A DNA stretch of 64,000 nt, taken from Cardinalis cardinalis (Eukaryota > Chordata > Aves > Passeriformes > Cardinalidae). Positions 34,444-48,800 of the stretch are shown here, piece after piece (position 1 is the stretch's first letter; each line of letters starts with the position of its first letter). A program made the translations under genes and the position numbers. The notes under the pieces were generated by a model. That model worked only from the letters and a program-made list of their open reading frames with translations, searched no databases and had not been told where the DNA came from. The stretch lies in NCBI GenBank assembly GCA_014549065.1, contig JACDOX010000004.1, positions 5,431,986-5,495,985 on the forward strand. The letters are read 5' to 3'.

Positions 34444-37400
34444 TCAGCTATAGGACTACCAGCAAGATTTCACTTAATGGTACTTTNACCTTGTTTAAGA
34501 TCTCAAAAGGAGATACTGATGTTGTACATAAGATGTCAGTAGTTTTAGATCTAAAAGTGAAATCCTGTGGATACTTAAAAAATAAAGAAAGGAAAGAATA
34601 GATTTAACACAAACTTCATTGTTAAAATCTGGATCTTAGAGGAATTTATACAGAAGTGGGAGACAAGGAGTCTGGAATGAGGGTTGCAATGGGAAAAAGT
34701 GGGGATCGTTAAGAAAAGACTCCTCAGTAAAAAACATAAGTACTTTTGGAAGTTGCTGTATTGGAAAAAAAAAATTAAAAAGAATTATTTCAGCTTTTGT
34801 GACAGCTGAAGCTTGGTGTTATACTGACAAAATGGCTGTTGGTTGTACTAAATTGTGTCAAATTACATGCAGTGGTTATATAATGTGTATTACTGTCCNT
34901 GAGGGACAAAGATGAGGCCACTCATTTTATTTAGGACTGAAAGATGGATTTAAATTATACTGCCAGGGATGAAAGGCTAGCACTTCATTAAGCAAGCTGC
35001 TCAACCTTCATGCTTACTCCAGTTTTAAAACTATTATCCTACAGTCACAGTGAATATCTTTGAAATAATATTGCAGTCCTTCTTTGATAAGAAAGCCTGT
35101 TTTTTCCCTTTGCTCTGCTGTGCAACTAAGTAGCAGATACATAATTTATATTAACCTTGACTTGTGCTTCACCTACAGATTCTCCTGATTTTATATCATA
35201 AGGGAGAATCCTTTTTTCTTCACAAGTGAAAACATGAATTATTTCCCTTGTATAGATCCTTTCTTTTTACTCTGTTTTTCAGAGGAGCCAGGGTTTATAA
35301 AGCATTGTTCCTAGCTTGCAAAAAGTAGCAGCTTGTTTCCAGCCTTCAGACTTGTCCAAAATCAATCTCGTCACTTTGGCTGGATTTTGCATAATATTCT
35401 TCCCTGAGTGGAATTTCTGTGGCTTGTCTGCAGCAGTGCTATGGTGATCAATGGGAGGTTCTATTTAAAAACTGATGACACTGCTGAGTGCTGAAAAATG
35501 TCACTGCTGTTTTCAGGTGTTCATTTTTACACACCCATTGTAGAGTGCTAAAAAAGTAATTTCAGAAGTTGCACACAGTTAAATTGAGAACTGCATTTAT
35601 ACTCAAAGCATCATCATTATAATGTCTTATTTGTTCAGTACAAAGGCTCTGTGGCTCACTGCCCTTCTGATATTTCAATTATTTGGTTGTAATCATGTAA
35701 CAAAGCAGATATTGATTTCCTGGGTATTCAAATTACATCTCTAAAAGCAAGAGCTAGTGAAATGGCTTTATCATCTAAAATTATACACAATTTGGTGAAG
35801 CCAGTTGATTCCAGTGGAAAGGAACATATTCCCTTATTTTAAAAGTGACATTATAAAAGGCATCCGTAGGGGTGTTTCTTTAAGGCTATAGTCAAATTCA
35901 ATAGCTCTTCCTTATTTTGAGAAATATACTGCTTTCTCCTGATACTTACTAAATGTGAATAAAGTCAAGTCAGACCTTGGGACCTGATGGAAACATGGGA
36001 ACATTTTTAATTCTTTATTTATGAATTGATTTATTACATAAATTGAAAAGTACTAAAATCCACAGGTTTTATTTTTGATGCATGTCAGATGGGAATTGTT
36101 TGCTATTGCTTCCATCATTCCTTTNTTAAACTTGACATGGCAGGTGGTCTCTTTGCAGAATGGGGCAAACAGAAACCTGTGATAAGTCAATTCCCTCAAC
36201 AAGGTGAACCTGAAATATACTTTTAAGATTTCAGAAAACTTCTGGCATATGCTCAGATGTTCCTCAAATGCCAGGTGCCTCTCCTTTGTGCATTCCANAG
36301 GCTGATGGCTTAATTGCAGAGAAACTTTATCAAATCACAAGGCAAGAGAGCTTCAATGGAGACAGTGTTTCATCTTTGCTTGACTGTGAACAGCATGGCC
36401 AAGGTTGGAAACTGAACAACTGCTCCCTGGGAAGCTAGAGATAAATTTGAAAAAGTCAAGGAGCTGGATAAACTGAAAGCCATACACAGTTGCCAACAGG
36501 AAAGTGAGAAATATCATATTATTGTGTTGTGAAATAGTGAAATAAATTACTCCCAAAAAGCCAAAATATTAGTATTTTAGATTCCCAGTGACCTCACCAT
36601 GTTTGCAACTTTTCCTTATTTTGTGAAGCAGACTTCCAATGAGCCTCCAGATTTCTTAATTTTACTNTCTTCATAAATTTTCTCACTCCTGAAAAGAAGA
36701 GAAGCTCTGAAACTGTATTCTCTTAATAATTTTTTTCTGACTTTGTTTCCACATCTTTGTTTATTTTCCTTCTTTTTTCAGGAGAATCCTTAGTCAGGAG
36801 ATTCTAAAGAATTTTTTTCCAAATGTNTTTGCTTAATTAAGCATAAAGATGCATACATTTAAATGAATAATGNCTTGTAGAGAAAGCTAAAAGATTTTGG
36901 ACTCCCTTGGTTACAGCTAGGCTACCTGAAGCTTTTGTCTTTCCATGCACACACAAAAAACCCACAAGCTGTATAGTTGGCAGCAGCANTATTCAATAGA
37001 ATATGCTGAGAAAGAATTGGGTACTACTTAAAAATAAATTTAATTGCTAATAAGTTTCTGCTGTCACTGTCCTCAAAATAAAAAAAATTTAAATATTTTA
37101 AAATGTAAAAAACTACAATTTTCCCCTAAGATGTGGCAGTATATCAAAACATCTACAAGCNAGTGGGAAGATTTTGATCTTTTTCTTCTTTTTTTTTTTT
37201 CTTTTTCCAATTTGGTGATAGATTACAAAAGCTTTTCATACAGAAAAAAACAGTTTCAGGATGGTGAACTTTTTTTTTAAAGAAATGTTGTGTTTTCCTC
37301 TAGGTGCTATTTAGTACTTTAAAATCCTTTTCTGTTTTAAATATTTTGCAGAATGATGCTGTCATTCAGAGAAAACCAGATACTCCCAATNGTTGATACT

Positions 37401-40400
37401 TGTTTTGAAAATAAGTTTTCCAGCACCTTCAATTTCTTGTGCTTATTNGAAAGGTTAATAATCCAGTGTTATTTCATTTCTACCTGCTTCCATGGGTAAA
37501 TGCCTCAAGAGTATTAAAAACAAGAAAATAGATCAATTTCTTTTTTTTACAAATACTTCCACTCACAGTCTCAGACTGATCCTGAAGTAAGTCAATGTCA
37601 TTGTCATCTGTTAAATCCATTACTTTGATCATCAGGACATTATTGTTTCATATGTACAAGTTACAACAAGAGCCTTGGAAATACTAGAAATGGGAGAAAT
37701 TACAAAGCTGGTGTCACATCACCCCTGTGGAGGAAAGGTTTAATACCACAAAAGATGAATATAACATCTCATTTAAGTCCTGTTTTCTACAGATCATTTC
37801 TGCTTCATTCAGCTATCCATCCCTGAATCAAAATTCNTGAATTCAGTCAGGTTATCCTTAATGTCTCTCAGAAATTTACCAGATTCTCTAGGATTTCCTC
37901 TTATGAATCACCAATCTGATAATCCACATGAGAATGGCTGTTTTCAGTTAATATATATAAGTTATTTTTTCTCTTAGTGANTAAAAAAGAAAATAAATAA
38001 AAACTTGGTGGATCTTTGACATCTGAAATTCTAAAACCTGTAAGGTTCTCCTATCATGTGCACATCTTATAAGCATGTCATCATGTCTTTGGGCATAAAA
38101 CATCTCAAAAAATCTGAGCTTCAAAATGATCTGTCTTATGTATGAAATGTAAGAAATGTATGGTTTGCTTATCCTTGTTTTTCCTGGTTTGAAAACAAAA
38201 TTTTTTACCAAAAGATCAGACTACATTTTGCACCAAATTTTGTTAGCTTTTTTAATTAGTACCTTACAAGTAAGATTATCTTAAAGAACAGCAGGCTGCC
38301 CTAAAGAAGTCTGTGCAATTCCAGGTAGCTTTTTACCCATGAACATAATTCTAAAGTGCTTACAGAGAGCACAGCATTTGCTGAAAGTCAGATCATTGCC
38401 CCCTTACTGTGATAAATGCACTGAGTAACATCNGCTTTAAGCAGTTCTTTGGGACTCACTTGGTGGACTCTTAAGAAAATATGGGCCAATATGAAATAAA
38501 AATCAAATACCAAATTATAGCCTGAAGCTAAGAATGTGAGTGGCAGTCACCACAGACAACTTTCACGTTTGTTCATAAATTTTCTGTTTCCACAGTTATG
38601 ACTTTGAGCTGGCCAAAATCAAAAGAAGGTTCAGCTATCTCCCAGTAAAAAAGGATGCGTTTGCTTCCACCCTAGCACCGCTGCTTACATAATGCCCCAC
38701 GTATTCATCTACCTCTATGTTTGACTCCTCCTTTTCCTCCCTGGTTTTGTATGTTATACGAAACTTTGGATTCATTTTCATCCTCTGGTAAAATGACTAC
38801 TGTATTAACCTGTGGGAGCAATTGCTTCAACATGAGAGGCTTAGTGAAGCAACTTAACCAGTTGCACAATGGTTACAATATTTGCCTTTATTATGAGTTT
38901 CTCATTCCTATAAAGCCCACAGCATTTTGGTCAGTAAAATCTCCTGCAAGGTAGGAAATTTTAGGCTGATGGGTAAGTTTACACAGGCACCTTACATTGT
39001 TTTAGTCATTAAGACATTAAATAAAACATGAGTCAGTCCCAGTTACACTCGATTTAAAACTGTCAGTACTATTTAGGCATGCTCTGAGAAGGAACGTCCA
39101 ATCAGACCCCTGTGGGAATTTAGGCAAAGAAACACTTAGAATGGGATTAATCTCATGCACCTTTAGAAAGAAAGACATCAGAATCTGAACTAATCACTCC
39201 AGACTGTGAGAAAGAGAGAAGTAAGCACCATCTAAAGCATTTTGGTGCACATATTTCAGGTGCCTCTTGGATGAGGTGAATCCATTTATCCCCAGTATCT
39301 CTCATATGACTTCTAAATGGATGTAAGGTGAGAAGCTCATTNTGACTTTAGTTATTCATGTTTAGCTTCTGTATCTGACTGAGCAGATGACTGAATTGTG
39401 CTGCTTTGTCAGGTTTGTCCACATGTGGCCACAGGTTTGGCTGTAATTTCCCAATTGGTCCTTCTGTAAGAACTGCAGTTCTTTATTGGATATTGGCTTG
39501 ACTAAATCTGAACTCGTGGGGAATCCAGTACAAGATTGCTAAAATGAAACCCAGATTGTTATTGCTTAGAATAAGAAAGAAATTGTTTTGTTCTTCAATA
39601 TATTTTTTAAAATTCCTTTTCAAGCAAAGAGTAGGACTGATTTGCAGTTTGTACTGCTGATGTTTACTCCCACGTACTCATGATACAGGGATGAGTTCAA
39701 ATGACACATCNATACCAGGGGCTGTTTATAATGAGAGAGTCACTAGTAATTATAAACCTAATCAAGCAGTATTTGATTGTCCAGGTACATAGGAATGAAA
39801 CCTTTATTTGATGGCCATGAATGAAACATTCTGGTCCTTTCTATATAACAAAAAGGCTGTATTTGTCATATGAAACATGGAGAATTTTAGAGATTTATAG
39901 ACTGGCTTGGTGGACCCATCAGAAATAAATTTAAAAAATCAGAGTGATTAATCTAATTTTTGATATAGAAATTTGTCATCTAGTCTCACTAAATGTTAGA
40001 AGACAGAATCTGGAATATAAGCAGGAGACTTGTCCTAGTTACATGTACAGGGCTGCTGCAGAATAATATAAACACTGCTGGGCAGCTATTAAGTTAGAAA
40101 TGAGCTCTTAATTGAGGAGAAGAANTTCCTGTATGTACAGAGATATTAAGATTTTAGTGTGTTAATGAATGATCTTAGCTTGTCAGGGTGCTGTGCTCTA
40201 ATATTCAGTCAGACAACATAGCAGTGATCTGAGCTCCCAGAAAACGCATGGACATTTACAGCTGAAGCTTTATAACAAAACCATTCAGATGTTTTTTTCA
40301 TTCCTGACCGAATAAAATTCAGTANTCAGAATGATGAGCAGGACTCCTTCTGGAACATATACCTGGAAAGGGGCTTTATCTAACACCTTGTCCTGGAATG

Positions 40401-42207
40401 AACTACCACATACTGTCAAAATTGAGATTTTTCTCAAAATACAAGTTTTGAATTTCTCCTAATTAAAATACCCATTTAATGTGTCTTGTTCTTCACCTTT
40501 CCTGCAGCAGATGANTGGAGAGAGAACTCATTCCTTTAATGTTGTTTCACANTAACTACTGAAAATATGCTAATATTCTGGAACCAGGAACTGCACTCTT
40601 TTCATGTGTTTGTTTCAACTGCTAACCTACAAAGTCATCCTCTAGTGTCTTAAAGATACTATTGTACATCTGCTTTGGTTCNGCTTTTTCTTGATCCTGT
40701 TCTGAAGAGGTGAACTCTTTCCAGAAATTTTAATACTATCTCACCCAGGCTTCTGGATTTCTTTCTGCAGACTGAGCTCAGATCTACCAGAAAAAAAAAT
40801 AAAATTGAATCCATTTTAATGAAGTGATTTTCAGGAAACTTACACCAGAATTTCTGAAAAACTGGAGGGAAAAATTCTTGTGAATTCTTATTTCTCTAGC
40901 TCAGTTCTTGACTTTAACTACTGCANATATCTCTCAGCCAGGTAGTTATGAAATGGAAAAATTCAGAAATTGTTCTCTTCTAGGGTTGGATACCTTTTTC
41001 CTTAGGATGCCTGGGTTGTAAACAAGAGAAACTGTAATACTCCTCAGATGACAATAAACAAATGGATTTAGGCATAAAATTAGTGGTAAAATGAACTAAT
41101 CTCCTTTGAGCAGACAGCAGATATGATCTAGTGGGTACCATTTAAATTATCATGTTTTTAGAGGCAAGAACTATAAAATCTTATAGACTCTCATTAAGCA
41201 AACNCTTAGGATTTTTTTTATCACTTTGTTAAAACTTTATTACTTTAGATAGAGATGAATTTCACCTGGTATGTTATGTAATTCATTCAGTTTAGCAATG
41301 ACTCTTTAAAATCTTTTTTTTTAGCAAGTCACCAGTAATTTCTCAGTCCAATGAATAAGTTGACAAAATCATAGATCATGATATAAACCAAAACAAACAA
41401 AGGAGAATGCTATTTTTTTCTAAAGTAAAAAATATATTACTTAAGAGGCTTAAGTGACAAAGGGGATATTTTTGCTTATTTTTTTGCTTTAGGAGAGAAA
41501 TTCTTGAGAAAAAGAATGTTTTAGCGCTTTTTTTTATATATAAAACAATACAAAAAGCCCTCCAAAAAAACAAACACCAAACGAAAAAAATTCCAAGAAA
41601 GACATTATGTAGGTATTTTTTTGTTTGTTTCTTGGTTTTCATCAATATCACTTTTAGGAATTCAAGCCCTATATTTGGTTTATTGCTGAAATAAGCTAGA
41701 TCTTTAATGACAGAGCATTAGTCCTGGGATATAACTCCAACACTTCAGATGAAGTGCATCTGCTTCTCCCCCAAGTCCCTCTCAAGCTAAGACAAAGCTT
41801 TAGAGGTGGGAAAGAACAAATCTTTGCAATTCCTTTGACATCTTCTTTAGTACCCCCTTTACCTTTTCAAGTTTAGAATTATCATAGTTGATTTTCTTGT
41901 GCTGAATATTAATCCCTCAGAGAATGCTCCTGTGCAAGATTTTACTTGGTCTCCAATCCCCTTCCCTACAGTGACTTCCATGGCTTGTTTTCTTTTCTGC
42001 TTTCTTTTTCAGCTNAGAACAATAGCCCTGACACATTGCAATGAGCCTCAGCTGTTCCTCCACTCAGGTTAGGCTCTTTAATGAAATCAAAGCAAAGCAG
42101 ATGAGAGATCCAGAGAATAAAAAAAATTAACTCAATAGCTACTACAAAAGGACATTAAATNGAAAAGAGGTTTGTAAGCTGAAAAAATTCAATTCAGAGT
42201 TGGATAG
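34444..42207. other. Long unique non-coding stretch
   Basis: No gene recognised. 34900-36124 lacks ambiguous bases and is less repetitive than its surroundings. A T-run lies at 37184-37200 and an A/C-rich low-complexity run at 41563-41600. Weak exon-like segments at 38596-38692 and 42013-42067 are described in the findings. Confidence 0.5.
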
Positions 42208-42233
42208 AGAATTGTCTTTTTCAAGACAATTCT
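42208..42233. repeat. 11-bp stem hairpin
   Basis: agaattgtctt, loop tttc, aagacaattct. Perfect stem with a 4-base loop. Confidence 0.85.
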
Positions 42234-42803
42234 TTTTACTGAAGATTAGTAGAAATTTTTGCAAAGAAATAGACAGGACAGGGGAAAGACCATGAAGAAA
42301 TTGAAGATGTTTTGGGTTATAAATATACAGGAGAAAGTTTAAGTAAACTTAAGGACAGAAGTGAAGTTAGAAACTTATTTAAAATTCTAGGTTAGAAAAA
42401 GACACTGAAATTTATAAGCCCTTTGTAATTTGAATACCTTAACCTATCAAAAGCACCAGAATGCACCTTTCTGTGCATTGTGGCCCCAAAGAGTCCTGAA
42501 CAGGCTGGACAAGATAAACATCTCAGAGAAATGATCTGCATCAATGCTTTAATTGTTCATCAGACATCTTTACACAATGAAAAAAAAGTTTCATTTATTT
42601 AATTACTATGTCTATTCAGCTTGCAGTTTTTGTACTTGTAGTATCATCTGTTCCTAATGAAAGATNTCAGGCATGATAAGAAAGAAGTCTTGGCACCATT
42701 ATTCTTCCATGAGTACCATCTAAGTTCTTGCAGATAATCAGTTTTTCTTCAGTCAGTTAAAATATTGATATACTAATTATTTTCACAGGTATATTAAAAA
42801 TAC

Positions 42804-42830
42804 TCTGATTTTCAAACTCTGAAAATCAGA
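42804..42830. repeat. 11-bp stem hairpin
   Basis: tctgattttca, loop aactc, tgaaaatcaga. Perfect stem with a 5-base loop, about 570 bp from the previous hairpin. Confidence 0.85.
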
Positions 42831-45800
42831 CACAATTTGAAGTGCTGGAGGGTGGTGAGTTTCCTGTTATCTAAATATCTCTGTACCTCTCTACCTGTTT
42901 GATGTANTTGCATCTCTAGAACCTGGATTTGCCTTCAACCACAAAAAAGGTCAAAGTAAAATATAGTCCCTAGCTGCATTATATTTGAATTCATATCAAA
43001 ATTTCCCAAATAGATACAGGCTATCCAGACACACGACTCCTGTTATGACAGTATTGGCATGCTTTTAAGCATATGAGCTTTAATTCTAATTACTGTGGAA
43101 TCAAATACCATAAATTTGTCCTCTGACTCCAGTTCTCATCACACATGGAGGTGGCTGATTATCTTCTATTATCAACAGCTCACCTTCATCCCTTATCTAT
43201 GTCTATATTAAAACAGATATGAAATGCTTTAAAATAACAAAATATTAGGAAGTAAAAAAAAATAGAGCTTGAAAAAAANATGGCACTAGCCAGTGAAGTA
43301 CCATGGTATTCAGGAGCTCTCAGTGACTGCCATGGATAATCAGACCCATGTGGTTATCCACTGTGAAGGAGAGGAGAATACCACTTGTGTGTGCTTTCCC
43401 CAATCACTTCTGGCTTCCACAATGCTGAATCATGAGGGAAGCTTAACAAAACAAACAAATTATTGTTTGCAAGTGTTTTAACTTACCAGCAGTAGGAACC
43501 TTCATGGAAAAATTNATCCTTTCTATTTTAGACAGCAGTCTGAGGGCGGGATGAATCATCCTCAGGGGGAGCTTAAATGACTAAATGGTGACTAGGTGTG
43601 ACTGCCTGGCTGCATGACCCTTTTCGGCCAAATACCTGAGTTTTGGTTGGTTTATGGTGGTTGGGAAGAATCCAAAACAGTAACACACAGCTGAAAATCT
43701 AAATTGCGTAGTCCTTCACATAGTCTAATAGGGATGAAGCTGGCATAAAAGCTTGAATGCCAAAGAATGAAAAGAGAATATTAAAATTGTATTCCATTGA
43801 AGTCTATTAAATTGTATTTATTTTAAATTTTAACAAATGTTTCCTAAGATAGATGATAATTTCTCTACAAAAGGCAGCACATATGGCAGCATTTGATAGC
43901 AACAGCATTAAATGCCAGTTTCCTATAAATATATGCTTTGGAAAATTGTCCTTAACACCAATAGGTTTTGAGGTAAATAATNAATAGGAATGTTAGTTTT
44001 TCATTAAATTTAAGAAAATGTTAGGAAAATATATAATATGCTGTGTCTTTGATTTATCTGTTCTCTTCTCGAACACTTTTTATGGGTCTTCTATTAAATT
44101 CTATGGTTTTTTTAATTGCAGAAACCAAAAAGCAGAGTTAGTGTAAATTGGTAATGGTGAAAATATCTCCTGAAATTTTTTTTTGAATACTAAATCAGAA
44201 ATAATTAAAGGTTTGTTTACCAAAATAAATGAGGGTTAGGATGGTACCTTTTAAAATAATAGATGATGTATTAACATNTTCTGAAAAGATAGGATTTTGA
44301 CATTATGAGAATAATACCATATTATTTTTGGGGATGTTATCAGGAAAATAGACATTATTGGAATGCATTAAAACCTGGCAAAGTTTATATACATTTTTTG
44401 GAATATCTTTAAATCACTTGCCAATGTGATACCTGCTGCTACATCATTTAAAGAGGAGATGATGCTTGTCTAGGTGACAAAAGAACAAAAAAGCCTGTAG
44501 GGCAAAGTGCACAGCAGGGACTAAAAACTGCACTTGCAAGAAGACCTAAGTACTGCAAGACTGACAAGAGCATAAAGCTCAGAAACAATGATGCCCTTCC
44601 TGCAAAACAGCAAAATCCACAATGCTGTTCATTGATGCAATGGTGTTACTCAGTAAAAAGCAAAGTACTAGACCTTAAAAATTTCCTGTTCCTTTCTTGC
44701 CTATGATATCTCCTTTCCCATTGTGATAGGTGATTGTTGCTATTTCTACTGGAGATGCGNATCTACTTCCTGAGCCCCCCTAAAGAATAAATGAGAAGCA
44801 ATGCTTTTTGTACAAATTGCAGCNCCTAGAAGAAGCTGAGCAGGTCTTAGCCTTGCAGGAACACTGAAAAAGGTCTGGGAAATAGCCAGAACATTGTGTG
44901 CATGAGAGTGACCTTTAACAAACTCGGCCAGGTTAGGTAGCAGTAAGCCTCTTGTCATAACACTCCTAAGTAACAAAAGTACTGGGTGACAGAGTTGCTT
45001 TAGAATTTGGCTTTTAATTGGCAGACAGGTACAACAAAGTAGTTNTGCTTTGTGCCTAGGAATCTTCACTGATGATCTTTGCTTCAGTTCTTTCTTCTAG
45101 ATCATATAAATATGTAACGTGGGGCTAGCAACATTTGGACTGGTGGAAAAGAATTGAAATTAATCTCTTTGAAAGTATTATTATTGAAGTCAGTAGGGAT
45201 GCTCCCATTAAAGCTGTCTGACTTTGCTTTTGGTCATTTTTAAGCTTGTTATTCTAAACCTTATTAAAGAGAATTTGTGTCAGCCCTCTGTGGCAGTTCA
45301 GATGTATTTTCAGTTTCTATTCCTCTTATAACAAAATCAGACAAAATGTTCCTCCATAAATACGGAGTAGACATTAAATTTCACAAATTCTGAAAATATT
45401 CCAGTCTAGTATCTTGATTCAGTAAGGAAGTTGGAATTTGTACCAGAACTGTGCTTTCAGTCTCTGATAAAGTTTATCTTAATTTTGTGATGTAAAAAGC
45501 TTTAGAAAAAAGCCCTACAGGTTTCATATAGAAACTAAGACTTCTAAGATTTCAGTGACTGATACCATGACAGTGCTATACTGAGGGAAAGGATTTCCTC
45601 TTCCACTCCATGCCTGTGGATGCCGACCTCTCTCTCCTACTCTGATCCCACCCTCACATCAAGGAAGATCTTTTAGCTTAAAACAGAGAGACATAACATG
45701 CAAAATGGAAACNCTCTGAACATAGCATGAAATTGGAGAGGGCCACTCTGTGATATTGGCANGGACTGGCCTTACTCCAGAATTAGGAGTCTGAGGAGAA

Positions 45801-48800
45801 GAACAAANTCAGAATTTTCTGTGTGAGGAAAATGAGACTGAGATGAGTAGCCAAAAGTTCAAGACAGAATGGAAGTTCAGAACAGTCTTTCTTCAAATAC
45901 ATGTGCTAAGATAACTGTGTCAATCTCATTGCAACAGGATGATGGCAAACTTTCAGTGTGAATCAGCACTAGAGAATGAAAGAATGTNATTTGTATCATC
46001 CTTTTATTCCCGAAAAACTAGAAATGGTTTACTAAATAAGTAGTCAGAGGATGGTAAAGAGTAATAAAAAGTGTTTTAATGAACAAACACGGTTCCTACC
46101 TCTACTACAAAACATCTGTGGCAATATTTTAAGCCACAGAAGGNGGAAAATTTAAAAGGCTGCATATTAATTATGTCTCCATCATTTTCTGCAGGCTTAA
46201 CTTGGGGAAGATTATCTTCAGAACTGCTGAGAGCTCACAGCTGCAGTTGCTGTCTGTAAGAACTGCTCTGGAAATAGAAAATGCATTAATGTTAACTGTG
46301 TTAATATGTTTGATTTCAAATTGTGCTTCTTTGTAATTCCCCTCAGTTTTATTTAACAAGACCACCACCCCTTCCTCTTTTTAAAATGCTATNAAGAGTC
46401 CCATTAATATTTATGGAACATGCAGATACTGTAGTGATCACTGCCATANAAAAACTAAAGAGATATTTAAGAATTTTTTTTAATTGTACGCATTGTATTA
46501 GACAGAGGGCCACATTATGAGTTGGGGGAGTGAAAAANTACTGGGGTTTGTTTACTTCACAGTTTGCTGCAAGAGTCACTGGACCATGAAAAAAATGGTA
46601 TTAGGTAGAAGGACAAAGAAAAACACTAGTGAATTTATATCTGGTATCTCCTAATTTTTCTGGTATTTGACCTTATAGTTTTAAGAATATGCTAAGAATT
46701 CTTTTGCACATAACATTATTGTGCATAATATTATTGTTACCAAGTGTGACTGGACGTAGTCCATATTTAGGTTAAAGGAGGGAACAATTGAATGTTAGTT
46801 TAGTGTCTNTGGGACATGTCCAGATCCCTGATCAGATTGGCAGGGCCTCAGCATTTGACCTGCTAAGGGAGTGTCTAGGACACAGTGTTTAAAGCAATGA
46901 AAACTGGAACCATCTTTGAATCCATTAATGTCATNAGGGAAACAAGGGAAAACAGAAGAAAACCCTTTCCTCACAAAACAAACAAAAAAAAAAGTGTAAA
47001 AAACCACAAATTGTCAGGATTCCTATGAGGTCACAATGGGTCATGAAATTCATAGCAAGCCAAATTGTGAAGGTGGTGGTTTTCAACAAAGTTCAGGGAA
47101 ATGAGCCATTCCTCTCCCACTCCTTTAAGAAAGGTGCATAAACCAAAAAATGAAATACTTGAAAGCTAGCAGCAGTTTGTTTATCTTTCCCTTCAGGAAA
47201 ACAGTCTTTTTAAGATCTCAAAGACTAGTTGATCACTTCTCATCTCAGATATTTTAGTAATTAAGGGGTGTCAAGTATATAGAAAAAAAGACTTCATGTT
47301 CAGTCCATGGGATGGCAAGCACTAAAGAACCAATGTTTTAGTTTTTGGTGGGTTTTTTTTTTTTTTGGTAATGGAGAACATAAGGTTATATAAACAACTG
47401 TAGGATGCNTAAGGGATCATGATAATGTCAGAGACTAAAGCATATGAATCTGTGGGTGTCCCCCATCCAAGAGAGGTTAACAGAGTCATCTCTCTCTCCT
47501 AGTTGTGTTAGATGTGATATGTGTCACAAAGTATTNATCTAAAACTTCTGGCTTTGGTTAGACAGCTACTGGGTCCAGGAATATTTTATCCTGCTTTTAT
47601 TCCCTTTGCAGCATGTGATGATAAAATAGCACAAAGTATCAGAGATTGATCACAACTAAAGAAAAGGTCTTAGACATTTTTCTATGGACAACAAAACCTC
47701 TTTTCAGCCAGGGCATGATCCTTACGTCATCAGTGCTGAAGTTTTGATCAAGAAGGTATTTCCCATACGTCAAATTCTTGGAATTTCTTTGCTGGGAATG
47801 ACTATAATTTTTTACCTGTATGATCTGNCATCACACAGAAGAATGCATGAGCCAGTGTCCGGCTGCTCATGTTCAATCTGCAAACAGTAAGAGAAAGTTT
47901 GTCCAATTCAAATGTTTACAGCATGCTAGTTTATCACCATCTTGCAGGTTAAAAAGCCACCACAACCACTGCTGCACTTTTCCCAGTAGAAAACAGGTGT
48001 ATTTTGATTGCTTCATCAGCAGGGAGACAGTGACTGAGGCTCCCACTTACTGTGTCATTATAGTGTAAACAAGGTACTGAAAAATGNTGACAAACTGATG
48101 TGTGGAGAACCAAAAATAAAGTTTCCAGGTGTCTACCCATTTCTCAGTATGAACTGGCAAAACTTTTCTATTCCTCCATAGAATTTAACAGTATATCACA
48201 ATTAAGAATATTTTGGTTTTCCAAGTAACAATGGAAGGAAAAAAGCCAAAAGAGACAGAACAAGACTGGCATCTCTTACTAATTTAAGTTTTGATGCAGA
48301 CAGAGGAAATGAAATGTGTTTAATTTTCTTTTGTGCATGGCTGTAAGAACATTGTTTCTGTGCTTATAATTAACCACGTATTTATGAGATGGCCTGGATC
48401 TGTGCCCAAGTCTTTGGTTTACTTTCTAAAAAAGAAACCTCCTGCCTAAAACTGATAAATCACATAAACATTCAGCAAGCTTTGTTAAACCATAAACATT
48501 TCATACCCTGATAAAAGAAAAGGAGTTATGATAACATCAAAAGGAAACATATTATTGATTAAATAGTTTTATACATTTTTTCCTAACATGGAAATGTTCT
48601 TGAAAAATAATTAAATAATGTTTAAAAACCCATGTACTGACATAAAATAGTTCTGTGAGAGCAGGATTTATTGATTTTGCTATACTGTTGTGCTTATAAA
48701 CAGTAATGCAACATGTTATTTGGGCTGCCGCGGGCAATTAATTTTGATTTCATAGGGTTTTTTTCTGGTTTATTATTTTATTTTAGATTCACTAAAACCA

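Noticed and set aside
44470..45070. Possible old LTR or other repeat, with a 107-codon minus-strand frame
   Set aside because: I could not match it to a known family or find termini or target duplications.
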